A stretch of DNA of 21,273 bases from DASWHD01 sp036393335 (GTDB taxonomy: Bacteria; CG2-30-53-67; CG2-30-70-394): positions 1 to 21,273 of the forward strand of contig DASWHD010000053.1 of the NCBI GenBank assembly GCA_036393335.1, given 5' to 3'. A program made the position numbers and the translations under genes. Below the pieces are notes generated by a model. That model was not told the DNA's origin and searched no databases. It was given only the letters and a program-made list of their open reading frames with translations. Every line of letters starts with the position of its first letter. Position 1 is the stretch's first letter. This document shows positions 19,746-21,273 of the stretch, one piece after another.

Positions 19746-21273
19746 ATGCACTCATCTTCCCTGCACTCCTCTCCCCTGCAAGTCGCCTTCGTCTGCGAAG
19801 CGGGGCGGATCCCCCCTGACTGGGAGCGGATCGCCCAGCATCTGGGCTGGGACCTGCGCTTCTTCACCCCCACCGATCTGCGCGAGTGCGCCGGCCAGGA
19901 CCTCCAGCTCACGGCGGTCATCTATTGCATCTGTACCGCGTGCTCCCAGGGCCCCATGCGCAACCAGTTCGATTGCCAAGTCCAGAATGCCCACTGCCAC
20001 TCGATCGAGGAGGTGCGCGCCTTGGTCGGTGAGCTGCCGCTGATCGTCCTGGAGCCAGACAACACCCCACTCAGCGCCGCTCGCGCCATGGTGCGCGGTG
20101 CCAGCCTCACCCTGCCCGCTCACCTCGACGAGCAGGAGCTGATCAGCATCCTGCAAGAAGCCCAGACCTCGCCCTGGCTGTCGCCGCCGTTCTTTCTTTG
20201 CTCGAACGAGAGGTGCGACGACGCGCTGCCGGAGATCATCGGCGAGTCGGACGCCATGCGCGGCGTCAAGCGGCACATCCTCCAGTGGGCCGACCTCGAT
20301 CACCCCGGGGATGACACCCTGCCCATCCTTCTGCACGGTGAGAGCGGCACGGGCAAGAGCATGGTGGCACGGGCCGCTCACCGGGTGGGGCGTCGGTGGG
20401 ATGGTCCGTTTGTCGAGGTGCATTGCCACGGCCGCGTGCGTGAGGACCTCGAAACGGAAATCTTCGGCAAGTCCCTCGCCAAGGCCGCCGGAGAGGCGCC
20501 GTCCCGGGAGCGGCGCAATCCCAACAGCGCCCTGACGAAGGCCAGGGGGGGCACGCTCTTCCTGGACGAGATCACCGATCTGACCCCCGAGGCCCAGGCG
20601 CGCCTGGTCCGCATCCTCGAGCAGGCCCGGCGCGGGTCCGGAGCAGAGTCCCGCCGCCCCGCCCTGGACTTTCGCCTCATCGCCGCTACTAATGCCGACC
20701 TCCCGCTTCTGATCGCCGCGGGCCGCTTTCGTGCCGACCTGTTCCACCGCATCGAGTGCCTCACCCTCCACCTCCCTCCCCTGCGGGAGCGCGGCAACGA
20801 CGTGGTGCTCCTCGCCCGGTACTTCCTCCGCGAGCTATCGGAGCACCGCGACGGGCCACCCCTCTCTCTCACCGCGACGGCCGTGCGCGACCTGCGGATC
20901 CATCCCTGGCCGGGAAACATCCGTGAGCTGCGCAACGCCCTGCATCGCGCCGTCGCCCACTCCCCGACCCACAACCTCGGTCCCGCTGCCCTGGGGCTCG
21001 GCGGCCCGCGACCCGCGGCCCGGGCCAACGGCAAGCGGCCACGAAACGGCAGTGGCGACACCGGTACTGCGGGGCGGGTGACCGCCGAGGGCACGATCGA
21101 GGTCGACTTCACCACCGTCACCCAGGTCGACCTCGAGGCGATCCGGCGAGACCTGATCCGTCAGGCCATGGAGTCCTGTGATGGCAACCAGGCCGAGGCG
21201 GCGCGCAAGCTGGGCATGAGCCGCAACGCGATCCGCTACGCAGTGAAGAAGTACGGGCTGCCCACCGGCGACG
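19746..21273 (+). CDS. AAA+ Fis-type transcriptional regulator lacking GAFTGA, with Cys-rich pseudo-receiver (3' end beyond window)
   Basis: 509 residues are visible, with the stop beyond the window. The N-terminus (about 11-140) reads as an alpha/beta receiver-like fold: LQVAFVCE, LTAVIYC, LPLIVLEP, then GASLTLPAHLDEQEL. Cys61 sits where the phospho-acceptor Asp is expected, within C61-x-C63-x2-C66, with C77 and C84 nearby; C152 and C157 follow. The AAA+ domain has Walker A GESGTGKS (198-205), Walker B GGTLFLDEI (268-276), sensor ATN (314-316), arginine-finger region FRADLFHRI (328-336) and WPGNIRELRN (388-397). The stretch after IFG (239-241) reads KSLAKAAGEAPSRERR instead of the sigma-54-contacting HEKGAFTGA. 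A Fis-type helix-turn-helix, NQAEAARKLGMSRNAIRYAVKKYG, is at 481-504. No ribosome site is evident at the ATG. Probably a redox- or sulfur-responsive regulator acting without sigma-54, as TyrR does; the signal is inferred. Confidence 0.88.
   Translation, partial: MHSSSLHSSPLQVAFVCEAGRIPPDWERIAQHLGWDLRFFTPTDLRECAGQDLQLTAVIYCICTACSQGPMRNQFDCQVQNAHCHSIEEVRALVGELPLIVLEPDNTPLSAARAMVRGASLTLPAHLDEQELISILQEAQTSPWLSPPFFLCSNERCDDALPEIIGESDAMRGVKRHILQWADLDHPGDDTLPILLHGESGTGKSMVARAAHRVGRRWDGPFVEVHCHGRVREDLETEIFGKSLAKAAGEAPSRERRNPNSALTKARGGTLFLDEITDLTPEAQARLVRILEQARRGSGAESRRPALDFRLIAATNADLPLLIAAGRFRADLFHRIECLTLHLPPLRERGNDVVLLARYFLRELSEHRDGPPLSLTATAVRDLRIHPWPGNIRELRNALHRAVAHSPTHNLGPAALGLGGPRPAARANGKRPRNGSGDTGTAGRVTAEGTIEVDFTTVTQVDLEAIRRDLIRQAMESCDGNQAEAARKLGMSRNAIRYAVKKYGLPTGD

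Noticed and set aside
1..21273. Mobile elements, CRISPR arrays, tRNA or rRNA genes
   Set aside because: No transposase, integrase, direct-repeat array or RNA gene signature was seen by eye; no search could be run.

Overview
The window is a GC-rich sulfur-oxidation locus built around a nearly complete reverse (oxidative) dissimilatory sulfite reductase system. Genes recognised are dsrA, dsrB, dsrL, dsrR, dsrE, dsrF, dsrH, dsrJ, dsrO, dsrP, dsrC, dsrM, dsrK and dsrN. The presence of dsrEFH, a DsrC with both C-terminal cysteines and dsrL indicates a sulfur oxidiser that degrades stored or intermediate sulfur to sulfite. Gene content best fits a gammaproteobacterial sulfur bacterium (Allochromatium / Ectothiorhodospira / Thioalkalivibrio-like); the genus cannot be fixed from sequence reading alone.

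Layout. 1-3067 (minus strand): a partial Rrf2 regulator, then an overlapping gene pair (a heme-copper-oxidase-like membrane protein with two DUF1858-type domains, and a TauD-type Fe(II)/2-oxoglutarate oxygenase), then a double-CBS protein. 3281-10541 (minus): the transport and electron-transfer half of the dsr locus, read in the order dsrE-F-H, dsrJ-O-P, dsrC, dsrM-K, cobA (uroporphyrinogen-III methyltransferase). 10857-11294 (minus): a second Rrf2 regulator. 11440-14514 (plus): a three-gene cassette of opposite polarity: a TIGR01212-type radical SAM protein, a precorrin-2 dehydrogenase/ferrochelatase and dsrN. 14639-19413 (minus): the catalytic half, dsrR, dsrA, dsrB, dsrL. 19746 to the end (plus): an AAA+ transcriptional regulator divergent from dsrR and cut by the window edge.

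How it works together. DsrEFH passes sulfane sulfur to DsrC. DsrAB oxidises the sulfur to sulfite with amidated siroheme as cofactor. DsrL exchanges electrons with NAD(P)H, and DsrMKJOP links DsrC thiols/disulfides to the quinone pool. The locus also encodes every step from uroporphyrinogen III to siroheme amide: the methyltransferase, the dehydrogenase/chelatase and DsrN.

The least conventional parts are four. First, the terminal AAA+ regulator lacks the sigma-54-contacting GAFTGA loop and has a cysteine-rich pseudo-receiver in which Cys replaces the phospho-acceptor Asp. Second, two similar -24/-12-type promoter candidates lie upstream of rrf2 and dsrE. Third, strong hairpins follow dsrC and dsrB, the former able to form mutually exclusive structures. 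Fourth, the Rrf2 / oxidase-like / oxygenase module at the left edge is unfamiliar. No tRNA, rRNA, CRISPR array or mobile element was seen.
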